DNA of 64,000 bases. Origin: DAOQVR01 sp035341665. GTDB taxonomy: Bacteria > Chloroflexota > Anaerolineae > JAAYZQ01. The stretch covers positions 1 through 64,000 of the forward strand of contig DAOQVR010000020.1 of NCBI GenBank assembly GCA_035341665.1, in the 5' to 3' direction. The position numbers and the translations under genes are program-made. Shown here one piece after another: positions 45,901-54,470 of this stretch (the first letter of the stretch is position 1; the number at the start of each line of letters is the position of its first letter). The notes beneath the pieces are model-generated. The model did no database searches, had not been told where the DNA came from, and worked only from the letters and a program-made list of their open reading frames with translations.

Positions 45901-47188
45901 TGTTGGCCGGCAGCTCGGCTGGGAGCCACACCAGATCGGGAGCCTGGTCGCGATCCTCCAGTTGGTTGAGCCCATCGAGCACCAGCACGACGCGCCCGTG
46001 CGCCGCGGCCCTGGCGAGCCATTCGGCAAAGGCGGCGCGCAGGGCGTCGGGCCGGTCAGGGATGTCTGCCGGGACACCCAGCCACCGCCCCAGCTCGGCG
46101 ATCAGGCGCCGCAGCATGGCCGACCCGTCCGCGCTGTAGGGCGTGGCCCCGACAAAGTGCTGGAGGGTGAGCTCGGGCTCCGCGCTTGGGGAGCCGGGCA
46201 CTCCGCGCTGCACGAGCCTGCGCCCTAGCGAAGGCCGCGGCCCGGGCGCGGCCGCGGCGTGCCTGCCCCGGAAGCGCAGCGCCCAGTTCGCGAGCAGAGC
46301 AGACTTGCCGATGCCGGATTCGCCTACGACGACCAATGGCGGGCCGCTCCCCAACGCGTAGGCATCGAGACGCGCGAAATCGTCCTCCCGGCCGATGTAC
46401 AGCGCCGACCGGCTGCGGGCGAAGGCTTCGTGCTCCGCCGCCTCTCGCTCCAGCGGTGCGGGTTGGGTTCCTTCGGGGTAGAGGGAGTTGACGATCGCGG
46501 TGAGATCGGCGAGCACCAGCTCGCCAAGTGTCACCGGATCGGAGTAGCCTTCCCGCAGCGGCAGCCCGCTCGCCCGGATGCGTGCCTTGAGATCGTCGAG
46601 CCGGCGGCGCCGCTCCCCTGCCCTGCGCAGCGCCTCACCCTCCCCGAGCTGCGCGATCTCCTCGACGGTGGGCTCTTCGCGGTACTCGGCGCCCTGCTCG
46701 GCCGGCAAAGAGTCCACGTAGGCCGGGCTGCGGAAGTAGAAGAGGGCGCGATGGGCCATCTTGGGGTCATTCAGGACGCCGTGCAGAATCTCCAGCTCGG
46801 TCACCGACCGGCCGCGCTGCCGCGCCAGCCAGGGCTCGCGCGCCACCAGCTCCTCCGGCAGGTCGCCGGGGACCCAGCCGTAGCGCTCGCCCAGCAGGGC
46901 AAGAAAATGGGGCCGGCAGCGCTTGATCTCTTCGAGGCAGATGGGGAGAACCTGGCCTTCGGCGGCCTGCTCCCCGGTCACGCCCCAGCGCAGGTCAACC
47001 TCGCCCCAGGCGACGCCCCTTTCCTCGCACAGCTTGCGGAGCTGGGGAAACACGCGCTTGACCAGCTCGTCGCGCTCCGCCTGCATGTCGCGGAACGTGG
47101 AGGAGACAAATACGCGGATCGAGCGCGGTCCCGCTCCGTCTGCAGGCAGCTTTGCGCCGGTCACAGGTGCCTCGATGGGATGTCGCAC
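42929..47188 (-). CDS. STAND NTPase: DUF4062, NACHT-like NTPase, 16 TPRs
   Basis: A 1419-residue protein. Residues about 22-110 are a DUF4062 domain (SIRVFVSSTFRDMQAERDEL), a TIR-related fold. The NTPase module has Walker A GESGIGKS at 289-296 and Walker B VLVLDGLNQL at 401-410, followed by helical winged-helix sequence to about 745. From about 748 to 1388, 16 nearly identical 40-residue TPR units follow (GDLDGAMALYREEERL pattern). This order is that of signal-transduction ATPases with numerous domains, in which the repeats sense a trigger and the NTPase oligomerises to activate the N-terminal effector. A defence role is inferred, as for Avs and bNACHT proteins. Own promoter; no clear ribosome site. 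Confidence 0.88.
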   Translation of the reverse strand: MRHPIEAPVTGAKLPADGAGPRSIRVFVSSTFRDMQAERDELVKRVFPQLRKLCEERGVAWGEVDLRWGVTGEQAAEGQVLPICLEEIKRCRPHFLALLGERYGWVPGDLPEELVAREPWLARQRGRSVTELEILHGVLNDPKMAHRALFYFRSPAYVDSLPAEQGAEYREEPTVEEIAQLGEGEALRRAGERRRRLDDLKARIRASGLPLREGYSDPVTLGELVLADLTAIVNSLYPEGTQPAPLEREAAEHEAFARSRSALYIGREDDFARLDAYALGSGPPLVVVGESGIGKSALLANWALRFRGRHAAAAPGPRPSLGRRLVQRGVPGSPSAEPELTLQHFVGATPYSADGSAMLRRLIAELGRWLGVPADIPDRPDALRAAFAEWLARAAAHGRVVLVLDGLNQLEDRDQAPDLVWLPAELPANIRLILSTLPGRPLDELRRRGYPELEVQPLAPDERGRLIAGYLAQYGKALGPDRAARVAAAPQCANPLYLRATLEELRLFGMHERLEERIGHYLEAATVAQLYEKILARYEEDYERDRPGLVGDALSLIWAARRGLSEADLLELLGEDGRPMPRARWSPLYLAAEASLLNRGGLLGFGHAYLRQAVEHRYLSSQAGQRAAHLRLADYFGARELGARRVDEEPWQLAQARDWEGLAALLGDLAYFDAAWRADPYQVRAYWVQVEAGSELRMADVYRGVLAAPGDFDQNAVWRLGFLLEGAGYRDEALALREHQAGEFRRAGDRARLAVALGGQGSILLARGDSDAAMALYEEQERLSRRLGNKAELAGSLSGQATVLYARGDLDGAMALYREEERLDLELGNRDNAARSLGNQALILQDQGDLDGAMALSKRHERLCRELGDRLGVANSLGWQANVLRIRGDLEGAMALLIEEERLCRALGQKQRLAYALCGQALVLQSRGELEASMALAKEAERLFRELGEKAGVQRALGLQALVLFDRGDLQAAMALHKEQEALCRELGFKSELAKCLGNQARVLREWGQLDAAMDLFREAERLSRELAEKMVLALCLGGQALILHQRGDLDRALALRKEEEKLTREVGDKKGLAISLGNQANLLQHRGDPEGAMALHRESERLYRELHDEQALSSSLGNQAGVLYDRGDLDGALGLYREQESICRRIGYPMGLRAALENQAAILRKRGELDRALTLLGESESLARRLGSNEGIQAALGGRGNVLFDRGDLDGAMRCFDEQERLCRALGHKQGIAAALTGRSAVLEARGDRGAALELRREVERLFRELGDKRRVAAALTGQAALLYAGGDVNGLLPLFQELERLYRDLGDAGGLAQSLDGQAFVLTGRGDWAGALALYGQAAALHRQQGNDRALAASLANQAYSLGVGLSRPGDALDLAEEACLVAARCGDAALHQQVGAIRAMVQRAQVAAGTGSTPSG

Positions 47189-47226
47189 ATTGCAGGATGG
47201 GGCGCATCCCTGGCGCCCGGCAGGCG

Positions 47227-47255
47227 ATCGTACCAGACCCCGGACCGGCTGTCAA
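47227..47255 (-). promoter_or_regulatory. Promoter of the STAND gene
   Basis: Minus strand TTGACA (47250-47255), 17 bases, TACGAT (47227-47232), giving a leader of about 30 bases. Confidence 0.6.
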
Positions 47256-47313
47256 CAGCACCGCCTGTCCGCGTGCGGGGACTCCCGGCCTGGACGCTCC
47301 ATCATGGCATCCT

Positions 47314-47376
47314 TCAGCTTGCCTCGCTCCGACTGGCACCTCTCAGGTCGGCCTCGCGCAGATCGGCACCGGGCAT
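47314..47376 (-). pseudogene. Pentapeptide-repeat relic
   Basis: A 20-residue minus-strand frame, MPGADLREADLRGASRSEAS, is two to three pentapeptide repeats of the ADLRx kind found in the 35.2 kb gene, without the rest of a protein. Confidence 0.35.
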
Positions 47377-47428
47377 TTCCCCGCCGGACGTGGCTCTGGC
47401 GGGCTCCGCCTGCTGCGGGCGGAACCGC

Positions 47429-48013
47429 TCACTCCCCTGCGCTCAACATCGACCGGAGCCTTTGGCTGAGTGAGACTCGTTCTGGCGCCTGCACGACGCA
47501 ATAGGTGTCCAGCCACGCACATGGCGGATTTCCGAACTGGGAGCCCTTGTACTGCTCGCGCTGTTCTCGAGACAGACGGGCTCTTTCGCGAGACGGACCT
47601 GGGCCAGATTCCACAATGGACCGTGGAATGCTCCCCATGAGGTTCATGAGCTCCACGGGCTCGAATCGACCACTGAGAGTCAGAACTGCGATCCAATCCG
47701 CGCCCTTCTTCAGGTATGCGTCTCGTACCGTTTGGCCGCGTCGAACAATACGGTTTTCCTTCCGGAAGGTTGTGTTCTGCGTCGTTACGGCAGGAAACGC
47801 GGACTCTCCAGAGCGCCTCCAGAACCCTACGAAGGTCGCGGTGTATACACGTTCCATCCGTTCGTCTATTCGAGGCACGAAATCCCAGAGAGGGTCTGCC
47901 GAGAGCAGGCCTGTGATCGCCGTTCCTGTTCGATACTCCGACCAGACCTGAATAAAGCCCTGCAGGTGCCGCGGTACGCCCGCATCGCCGGTGGCATCCA
48001 TTGTCTTGTGCAT
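47429..48013 (-). CDS. Unrecognised partner of the TIR protein
   Basis: A 194-residue protein I do not recognise. It is soluble by composition, has no signal peptide, and contains a central segment with alternating hydrophobics (DWIAVLTLSGRFEPVELMNL) and several tryptophans. It begins three bases after the stop of the TIR gene, so the two form an operon. Position suggests a regulator, sensor or immunity partner of the TIR protein, but this is inference. Confidence 0.65.
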   Translation of the reverse strand: MHKTMDATGDAGVPRHLQGFIQVWSEYRTGTAITGLLSADPLWDFVPRIDERMERVYTATFVGFWRRSGESAFPAVTTQNTTFRKENRIVRRGQTVRDAYLKKGADWIAVLTLSGRFEPVELMNLMGSIPRSIVESGPGPSRERARLSREQREQYKGSQFGNPPCAWLDTYCVVQAPERVSLSQRLRSMLSAGE

Positions 48014-48016
48014 TCC

Positions 48017-49312
48017 CTACCTCCTCGTACACCTCTCCGTCGTGGTTGTCGACGACTCTGTCGTGATGTGGACAGATTCCACGACACGGTCCATCTGGCC
48101 TGTAGCTGTGCAGAACCGCCGAAAGTCGCCCTCAATCGCAAATGTCAGGATGACCTCCGTCGTTCGTGACAGTCCAGGGCCTTCGATAATCAGAGAATAC
48201 TTCCGCATCCACAGGTCCCCAAACCGATGCGTGAGAGCGATGTGCGTCCTCTGTCCTCGCCACACAAGGTGCAAGCCTTCCTCGGCAGGCGAAGCGCCAA
48301 GCTTGCTCATTTCTTTCATCCACCAGTCCGCAAACACTCGCCTCTCGTCGTATAGCTTCCGATCATCCGCAACAGGCGCGACGGCCACGGCGTAGGGCTT
48401 TCCCGGCGCATACTCCAGGTTGAAGTCAAAGCGCACGTTGAACCCCAGAGGGAGATTGGGATCCAGCGAGCGGAATGTCGCCTGATCCGAACCGTCCACA
48501 GAGGCATTGTCCCACTGCTCGAGGCAGAACCCTGTCGTGCTGAAGCCTGTCTCTGTGCACCGAGCCGAAAACGTTGTCTCGGCACCTTTCTGCGATGCTG
48601 CACAAGCGAGCTCCAGGCCGGTCCGGAGACTGATATCGGAGATGATGTGGGGCAGATTCGTCGGCGCAGTCAGGCTTATGTCCAAAACCTTCTCGGGGCT
48701 CAGCCTCTTGCGCAGCCATTCTGCCTCATGCCTACAATGGCGGGAAGCCAGGTACCTCGGATTCGTGAACAGCACTCCGAACTCGCAGTTCTCCATGCCA
48801 TTGTCAACCGCTGCCTGGAAGGCTTCGTAATTCGACAGCAAGATCTCGTATTCGGCAAACCACACACTGAATCCGTTCGAGACCAGGCACTCGGCAACTT
48901 GCCTGACCAGGTTCGCATCCTCGGACTTGTAGCTGAGAAAAAAGTCCCGGCGCTCGGGCCTGTGACTGTGGATAGAGGGCGGGTGTAGTTGCCGTGCAGG
49001 ACTTGCCGGGTAATCTTGGTGACCACGCCATGGCCCACGGTATTGGAGCATGCGCCTCCAACCAAGGCCGACCAAGCAACCGGCCGCCAATCCAACGAAC
49101 ATCCCCAGACTCCATGGTTTTACAGACAAGGAACCAGCAGGGACAAGGATCAGGATCGGAATCACGGGCACTTCACGCGTCACAACGCCCAGGAGCGCGT
49201 TGATCAATAGGAGTATCCCACTGATGTAGACACAGCCTGTGGGTAGCCAGAAGTAGCTTGCCAATGTAGCCAGGCACAGCACAAGCAAAGCCAAGGAGGT
49301 GTTTGGTTTCAT
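48017..49312 (-). CDS. Membrane-anchored TIR-domain protein
   Basis: A 431-residue protein with three to four hydrophobic segments in residues 6-86, then a TIR domain at about 121-215: RRDFFLSYKSEDANLVRQVA (box 1), GFSVWFAEYEIL (box 2) and CEFGVLFTNPRYLASRHCRH followed by EAEWL. E196, in the position of the catalytic glutamate of NAD-cleaving TIRs (S-x-x-C-x-x-E), is present. Residues 216-431 are an unrecognised beta-rich region ending in a Thr-rich tail. First gene of a two-gene operon with a consensus promoter. Likely a stress or phage-responsive NADase at the membrane; not demonstrated. Confidence 0.78.
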   Translation of the reverse strand: MKPNTSLALLVLCLATLASYFWLPTGCVYISGILLLINALLGVVTREVPVIPILILVPAGSLSVKPWSLGMFVGLAAGCLVGLGWRRMLQYRGPWRGHQDYPASPARQLHPPSIHSHRPERRDFFLSYKSEDANLVRQVAECLVSNGFSVWFAEYEILLSNYEAFQAAVDNGMENCEFGVLFTNPRYLASRHCRHEAEWLRKRLSPEKVLDISLTAPTNLPHIISDISLRTGLELACAASQKGAETTFSARCTETGFSTTGFCLEQWDNASVDGSDQATFRSLDPNLPLGFNVRFDFNLEYAPGKPYAVAVAPVADDRKLYDERRVFADWWMKEMSKLGASPAEEGLHLVWRGQRTHIALTHRFGDLWMRKYSLIIEGPGLSRTTEVILTFAIEGDFRRFCTATGQMDRVVESVHITTESSTTTTERCTRR

Positions 49313-49435
49313 GGTCTCGGAGCCTCCTTCTTTCGGGAATCTGTCCCTTCGCCTTCCATGCTGCCGCCGTGAGGCCGCGCAGGCGAGGTAGGAGGTAGAT
49401 CGGAGCCGGGGCTTCCAGCAGCGGCCGTTGAGTTC

Positions 49436-49464
49436 ATTATATCACTGTGTATCCCGCGTGTCAA
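49436..49464 (-). promoter_or_regulatory. Consensus promoter of the TIR operon
   Basis: Minus strand TTGACA (49459-49464), 17 bases, TATAAT (49436-49441): a perfect pair, about 125 bases before the TIR start codon. Confidence 0.75.
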
Positions 49465-49955
49465 TCGGGGGGCGCCAATCGTGGGGAGAGAGGGTAGACC
49501 TCTCCTGCTCCGCCATGCGCTGCATCGTCCGCCGGCCGGCCACGACCCGTCCCGAGCGACAAGCATGGCCGGTCCCCCCCAGCCGCACCGAGCAGGTCAC
49601 GAACAGCAGCCCGCCGATGCCCATGGCACACGACCAGGGCCAGTGTACCCAGGGCATTGCCGGCACGAAGGGCGAGTCTCTCCAGAAGCCGGCCTCCACA
49701 GACAAGATTCCACACTTGCCTTCTGGTTGCCGCCCGGTAAAACGCTGGTGAAACGCCGGCTGTGGTAGACTCGCGCTGTCGCAGTGCGAGGCGGGCACGG
49801 CCGGGCAGGGCCGCCACGATCGCTCTATCTGCAAACCCACAGATACGGGAGGGGTGCTTCTGGGACGATTCGAATCTGCTTCATGCGGTCCTTCAACGAC
49901 GTACGGCAAGCTGGAACAACCAATCCGAATCCTGTACGATAAAGGAGTGTATACA
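49465..49955. other. Intergenic stretch without a supported gene
   Basis: About 490 bases between the divergent TIR operon and the vWFA gene. A minus-strand frame (49442-49909) contains MPWVHWPWSCAMGIGGLLFV but has no start signal or family resemblance, and overlaps the TIR promoter; I do not call it. Confidence 0.45.
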
Positions 49956-52900
49956 ATGGCTATCCTGAGAAGAAAAGAATGGTACCTACTCGCCCTGGTG
50001 CTGGCCCTCGTTCTGGGCGGCGCCTCTGAGGCCAGTGCTCAATCGTTCGCACCGAACCCGCCGCTGACGGCGGGCTGTGGGCTCGACGTCGTGTTGGTGC
50101 TCGACGGCTCGGCCTCGATCCAGGGCCCGGCGGTGGGACAGGTCCGGGCCGCGGCGATGGCCTTTGTCGATGCGCTGGCCGGTACCGGCTCCCGCGTTGC
50201 GCTGGTGGAGTTTGCCGACTATGCGCGGGTGGCCTATTCCTATATGGGTGCATCCGTGGCCCACGACCCGTTCCACTACTATCTCTACAACACCTATCAC
50301 AACGGCAGCCTGGGGGGCTCGACCAACTGGTCGGCAGCCTTTCAGGCCGTGGCCGCCGCGCTGGGTGCGCCGGACCTGGTCATCTTCATGACCGACGGCA
50401 TGCCCACCACACCCCTGTACGACGCGATCTATTACAGCAGCATGGTCAAGTCGAGGGGTTCTCACATCTTTGGCCTGGGTGTCGTGCTTACCGACCCCCC
50501 CGCCCTTGACAACCTCAAGGCCGTTCTCAACGGCAGCAGCTCGATCGAGTACGACGGATCCAACTTTGCGGTAGCCGACTATTCCCTGGGCACCTTTGAC
50601 ACCCTGTTGGATGACCTGGCCGGAGTGGCCTATGAGCTGTGCGCCCCTTCTCTGACCCTAACCAAGCTGGTCGACCATCTCGACGGACAGGGCTACCAGC
50701 CGGCCGGCGGCTGGGAGTTCAGCGGCCAGGTAACTGCCGCCGGCGGCCTGAGCTGGGTTGCGCCGTCGACGCCCAACGGCGATGGGCGCACAGGGAGCAC
50801 CGCGGCGGGTGGTTCACTGACCTTCCAGTGGAACACGACCGACCCGCAGGCCGGCTCGGCGCTACAGGTGACAGAGACCCCCGTCGCCGGGTACACGCTC
50901 GTCGACGTGACATGCTCTGTCAAGAGCCAGGCCAACGCCACGCCGGCACCGCTGCCGGTCACCCTGGACGGCACATCCTTTGCGGCGGATCTGGGGCCAG
51001 ATGACATCGTCACCTGTGAGGTGCGCAACCAGGCGCAGCCGGGCACGATTGTGATCTCCAAGTCCACCGCCCCGGCCGGCGGTACCGGTTTCGCCTTCAG
51101 CAGCGACATTCCGGGCGGGACCGCCTTCGACCTCGACGACGGGCAGAGCCAGACCTTTGGCGGCCTGGCGCCCGGCAGCTACACCGTGAGCGAGGTCGAC
51201 CCCGGCGTGCTGTACGACCTGTCGGGCTTGACCTGCACCGACCCGGATGGCGAGAGCGTGGTGGACCTGGGCGCGCGCACGGCCACCCTCGACCTGGATC
51301 CAGGCGAGACGGTGTCGTGCACCTTCACCAACCGGCGCCGGACCGGCACGGTCATCATCGAGAAGCTGACGGACACCGGGATGGGCAGCGGATTCGGCTT
51401 TGGCACCGACATCCTGGGCGGCGGGGGCACCACCAGCTTTGACTTGGCCGCCGGCGAGAGCGTCGTGTGGGCCGATGTGCCGGCTGGCAGCTACCAGGTG
51501 CTCGAGAACGATCCCGGGCCGGGCTACCAGCTCGCGGGCCTGACCTGCGACGATCCCGGCGGCGATAGCGTGGTGAACTTCGCGGAGCGCACGGCCGGCA
51601 TTGCACTGGACCCCGGGGAGACGGTGGCGTGTGCTTTCATGAACGACGACCTGCCACCCGCGGCCGATGCCGGTGGGCCCTATCTCGGCCTGGAGGGCAC
51701 CGCCCTCGCCCTCGACGGCAGCGGCTCGGCCGACGGCGTGGGCATTCTCCTCTACGAGTGGGACTGCACGGACGATGGAACCTATGACCTGTCGTCAGCC
51801 AGCCCGAGCGACGGCGCCTGCATCTACCCGGCCGACGGCTCCTACACGCTGCGCCTGCGGGTGACCGACACGGGGAACCAGGCCGGCGAGGCGACGGCGC
51901 CTGTGTCCGTCGCCAACGGTGCGCCGCAGATCACAGCCCTGGCCGCCGGCCCGGCGCTGATCGACGAGAACGGCTCGGCGACCCTGGCCGGCTCGTTCAG
52001 CGATCCGGGCCTGGCCGACGTCCACTCGGTGGTCATCGACTGGGGAGACGGCTCGGCCGACACGGTGCTCAGCCTGGCCGCCGGCGAGCGTGAGTTTGCC
52101 GCCCAGCACCAGTACCTGGACGACGACCCGACCGGCACCACGTCCGACCTGTACGTGGCCGCGGTGACTGTGATCGACGACGGAGGCGACGGCGACGGTG
52201 CGGCCACTTCCGTGACCGTCCACAACGTCGCGCCCGTCCTGGGCGGCATCACCCTACTCTCGCCCTCGCCGGTCATCGCGGCCGGTGAGGCCATCTACCT
52301 GGGCGCCTCCTTCAGCGACATAGGCACGCTGGACACCCACGCGGCCACCTGGGATTGGGGCGACGGGACGACGGCCGGCACGGTCACCGAGTCGGGCGGC
52401 GCCGGGCAGGTGGCGGACGTCCACACCTACGCGGCGCCCGGCGTCTACGCCGTGAGCCTGGTCGTGACGGATGACGACCTTCTGGCCGGCTCTGCTACCC
52501 TGGAGGAGTATGTGGTCGTCTATGACCCGAGCGGCGGGTTCGTGACGGGCGGCGGCTGGATCTGGTCCGAGCCGGGGTGGTGCCAGCTCGACGAGGTGTG
52601 CGCCCGGGCAGAGGGCAAGGCCAGCTTTGGGTTTGTGTCCAGGTATCAGAAGGGAGCGCAGGTACCCAGCGGCGACACAGAGCTCAACTTTGCGGCCGGG
52701 GGCCTGAACTTTCACTCCGACAGCTACGAGTGGCTGGTGGTGAACCAGAACGGCGCGAACGCCCAGTTCAAGGGTACGGGCACGGTCAACGGCCTGCCCG
52801 CGCCGGGCGGCGAGCTGTACGGCTTTATGATCTGGGCCCAGGATCAGACACCCGGCGACGACGCGCTGCGCGTCAAGATCTGGTACGAGGTGGGATCGGC

Positions 52901-52982
52901 CGAAGTGGTGGTCTATGACAACGGCTTTGAGCAGGCCATCGGCGGCGGCAGCATCGTGATCCATACCGGCAAAGGCAAGTAG
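49956..52982 (+). CDS. Secreted vWFA / SpaA-like / PKD repeat protein
   Basis: A 1008-residue exported protein. A signal peptide (LLALVLALVLGGASEASA) ends near residue 28. Residues about 42-225 form a von Willebrand A domain with the metal-site motif DGSAS at 50-54 and TDG later. Three prealbumin-like domains of about 85 residues follow (each with GTxxxxK and CTFTN/CAFMN ends), then three PKD-type domains (VVIDWGDGSADT, ATWDWGDGT), and a C-terminal GGFVTGGGWIWSEPG domain common in such proteins. Likely a surface adhesion or matrix protein. AAAGGAG lies before the ATG. Confidence 0.85.
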   Translation: MAILRRKEWYLLALVLALVLGGASEASAQSFAPNPPLTAGCGLDVVLVLDGSASIQGPAVGQVRAAAMAFVDALAGTGSRVALVEFADYARVAYSYMGASVAHDPFHYYLYNTYHNGSLGGSTNWSAAFQAVAAALGAPDLVIFMTDGMPTTPLYDAIYYSSMVKSRGSHIFGLGVVLTDPPALDNLKAVLNGSSSIEYDGSNFAVADYSLGTFDTLLDDLAGVAYELCAPSLTLTKLVDHLDGQGYQPAGGWEFSGQVTAAGGLSWVAPSTPNGDGRTGSTAAGGSLTFQWNTTDPQAGSALQVTETPVAGYTLVDVTCSVKSQANATPAPLPVTLDGTSFAADLGPDDIVTCEVRNQAQPGTIVISKSTAPAGGTGFAFSSDIPGGTAFDLDDGQSQTFGGLAPGSYTVSEVDPGVLYDLSGLTCTDPDGESVVDLGARTATLDLDPGETVSCTFTNRRRTGTVIIEKLTDTGMGSGFGFGTDILGGGGTTSFDLAAGESVVWADVPAGSYQVLENDPGPGYQLAGLTCDDPGGDSVVNFAERTAGIALDPGETVACAFMNDDLPPAADAGGPYLGLEGTALALDGSGSADGVGILLYEWDCTDDGTYDLSSASPSDGACIYPADGSYTLRLRVTDTGNQAGEATAPVSVANGAPQITALAAGPALIDENGSATLAGSFSDPGLADVHSVVIDWGDGSADTVLSLAAGEREFAAQHQYLDDDPTGTTSDLYVAAVTVIDDGGDGDGAATSVTVHNVAPVLGGITLLSPSPVIAAGEAIYLGASFSDIGTLDTHAATWDWGDGTTAGTVTESGGAGQVADVHTYAAPGVYAVSLVVTDDDLLAGSATLEEYVVVYDPSGGFVTGGGWIWSEPGWCQLDEVCARAEGKASFGFVSRYQKGAQVPSGDTELNFAAGGLNFHSDSYEWLVVNQNGANAQFKGTGTVNGLPAPGGELYGFMIWAQDQTPGDDALRVKIWYEVGSAEVVVYDNGFEQAIGGGSIVIHTGKGK

Positions 52983-53202
52983 CCGTCCCATCGCGGCGGT
53001 GAGGCCGATCACGGGCAGGGCAAGGGGGCCCTGCCCGGCGCCTCATCCATGGCCTTCCCCTTCCCGACGGCGCGCCCGGCCCCGTCTCCTCCCGCCCCGT
53101 CCTCATCTGCCGCCGCGCACTGGCCGCGCAGGCCGCTGACCTCGGCGCCGGCCCGCAGCTCGAGCGGCAGTTCTGTCCCTCTCCGGCCAAGAGGTGGGAC
53201 GC

Positions 53203-53231
53203 TTGACATCTCCTGCTTTCTGCTCTATGCT
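53203..53231 (+). promoter_or_regulatory. Promoter of the first hicBA pair
   Basis: TTGACA (53203-53208), 17 bases, TATGCT (53226-53231). Confidence 0.7.
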
Positions 53232-53261
53232 GCCTCCGTCAGCGATCTCAGGAGGTGACGC

Positions 53262-53489
53262 ATGTCGCAGGAATTCACCATCATCATCGAGCGTGACCCG
53301 GAAAGCGGTTGGCTGGTAGGCTCCGTGGCCGAGCTGCCTGGCTGCTACAGCCAGGCCGAGTCCCTGGCTGCACTTGAGGTCAACATGCGGGAAGCCATCC
53401 AGGTCTACCTCGAGACGATGGATGAGCAGGAGGCCCAGGGTCCCTTCCCGGCATTCGTGGGCCTGCAGCGCATCGAGGTTGTGGCGTGA
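53262..53489 (+). CDS. hicB: HicB-family antitoxin
   Basis: A 75-residue HicB-like protein: FTIIIERDPESGWLVGSVAE and LPGCYSQAESLAALEVNMRE match the partially degraded RNase H-like fold of the family, and the C-terminal segment is short, without a DNA-binding extension. It neutralises HicA. AGGAGGTG before the ATG; stop overlaps the hicA start (GTGA). Confidence 0.85.
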   Translation: MSQEFTIIIERDPESGWLVGSVAELPGCYSQAESLAALEVNMREAIQVYLETMDEQEAQGPFPAFVGLQRIEVVA

Positions 53490-53719
53490 GCCGCCTCAAG
53501 CTCCTGGCGTATCGAGACCTGGCCAGGTTGGCTGAGGCGGCCGGCTTCTACTGGGTGCGGCGCAGGGGAAGCCACAACACGTTCAGATCGCCTGACGGGC
53601 GGATCATTGTCATCCCCGACCATGGCGACCAGGTGATCGTTCGCCCTCTGCTGCACAAGATCATCCGCGACATGGGCTTGACGCTCGACGAGTATAACCG
53701 GTTGATCGAGCTGCTCTAG
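53486..53719 (+). CDS. hicA: HicA-family mRNA interferase toxin
   Basis: A 77-residue HicA-like protein with the dsRBD-like fold: AEAAGFYWVRRRGSHNTFRS carries the catalytic histidine in RGSH, followed by IIVIPDHGDQVI. HicA cleaves mRNA independently of ribosomes. GTG start at 53486 overlaps hicB by four bases. The antitoxin-first order is the less common one for this family but is usual in many TA pairs. Confidence 0.85.
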   Translation: MSRLKLLAYRDLARLAEAAGFYWVRRRGSHNTFRSPDGRIIVIPDHGDQVIVRPLLHKIIRDMGLTLDEYNRLIELL

Positions 53720-53778
53720 TTTCCGGCTTGGGGGCACGTTCCAGAGCAGCTCTCTCCCCTCCCATGCGGAGGTCCACA

Positions 53779-54285
53779 ATGAAGCAACTGGCTCTAGGAA
53801 TCGCCATCCTGTTCCTGAGCCTGCTCCTGGCGGCGTGCGGGGCCTCGCCGACACCCACCGCTGTGCCGCTGACGGCCACGCCTGTGCCGACGGTCACGCC
53901 GACGCAGGCGCCGACGGTCACGTCCAGCCAGCTGCTGACAAGGGAGCCCGTGCCGACACCCGTCCGAGTTCCTACATCGCCGCCGGGTACCTCATCGGGC
54001 CATCTTCACATCGTAGTCAATCAATACGTCGGCCAAAGCGAAGCGGATGATCGCTCCGATCCCTTTCATCCTGCCAAGCTACTCATCAATGAAGACCGGG
54101 CGCCTACCCCGGAGTTCGTCCTCGCACAGGACGATACTTCCTACTTTGACGCCATAGGGTCGCCTGACGGGAATTGGCTCGCTGACGCCCGATCTGTTCG
54201 CGGCGTATCCGGCTCGGCAGCACCATCCGCACCGCCAGCACAAGCCCGTCTCTTGCGTCTGGTTGCAGTTCATGAGTGGACCTGA
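53779..54285 (+). pseudogene. Lipoprotein N-terminus joined to unrelated sequence
   Basis: The frame begins with a type II signal peptide (GIAILFLSLLLAACGAS, lipobox LAAC) and a Thr/Pro-rich linker like that of the 36.1 kb lipoprotein, up to about 53960. Beyond that it shows no domain, and the sequence reads as well on the minus strand (LCEDELRGRRPVFIDE), so the lipoprotein body is probably lost. The frame is open to 54285, so a small secreted peptide is possible. Confidence 0.5.
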
Positions 54286-54294
54286 GGATAGAAA

Positions 54295-54367
54295 GGCCCC
54301 ATCGTCTAGAGGCCTAGGACACCGCCCTTTCAAGGCGGCGACAGGGATTCGAATTCCCTTGGGGGCA
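54295..54367 (+). tRNA. tRNA-Glu (anticodon UUC)
   Basis: 73 bases fold as a cloverleaf: acceptor GGCCCCA with TGGGGGC (one G-G mismatch at the second pair), D arm CGTCTAGAGGCCTAGGACA, anticodon stem CCGCC/GGCGG around CTTTCAA (anticodon TTC), and T arm AGGGA-TTCGAAT-TCCCT. Discriminator A; CCA is not encoded (CAG follows). It closely resembles bacterial tRNA-Glu. Confidence 0.93.
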
Positions 54368-54470
54368 CAGTATGCGGTCTTCCGGTACACCTGAGGCACG
54401 ATCAGGTGCACGGCTGCGGCCGCTCACGCCGACCAACCCTATCGCTTCGACTCAGTTTGGTTGTCTTCAC

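Noticed and set aside
42937..47473. Several long plus-strand frames opposite the STAND gene
   Set aside because: They mirror the TPR repeats in reverse and have biased Pro/Ala/Arg composition, as expected of shadows.
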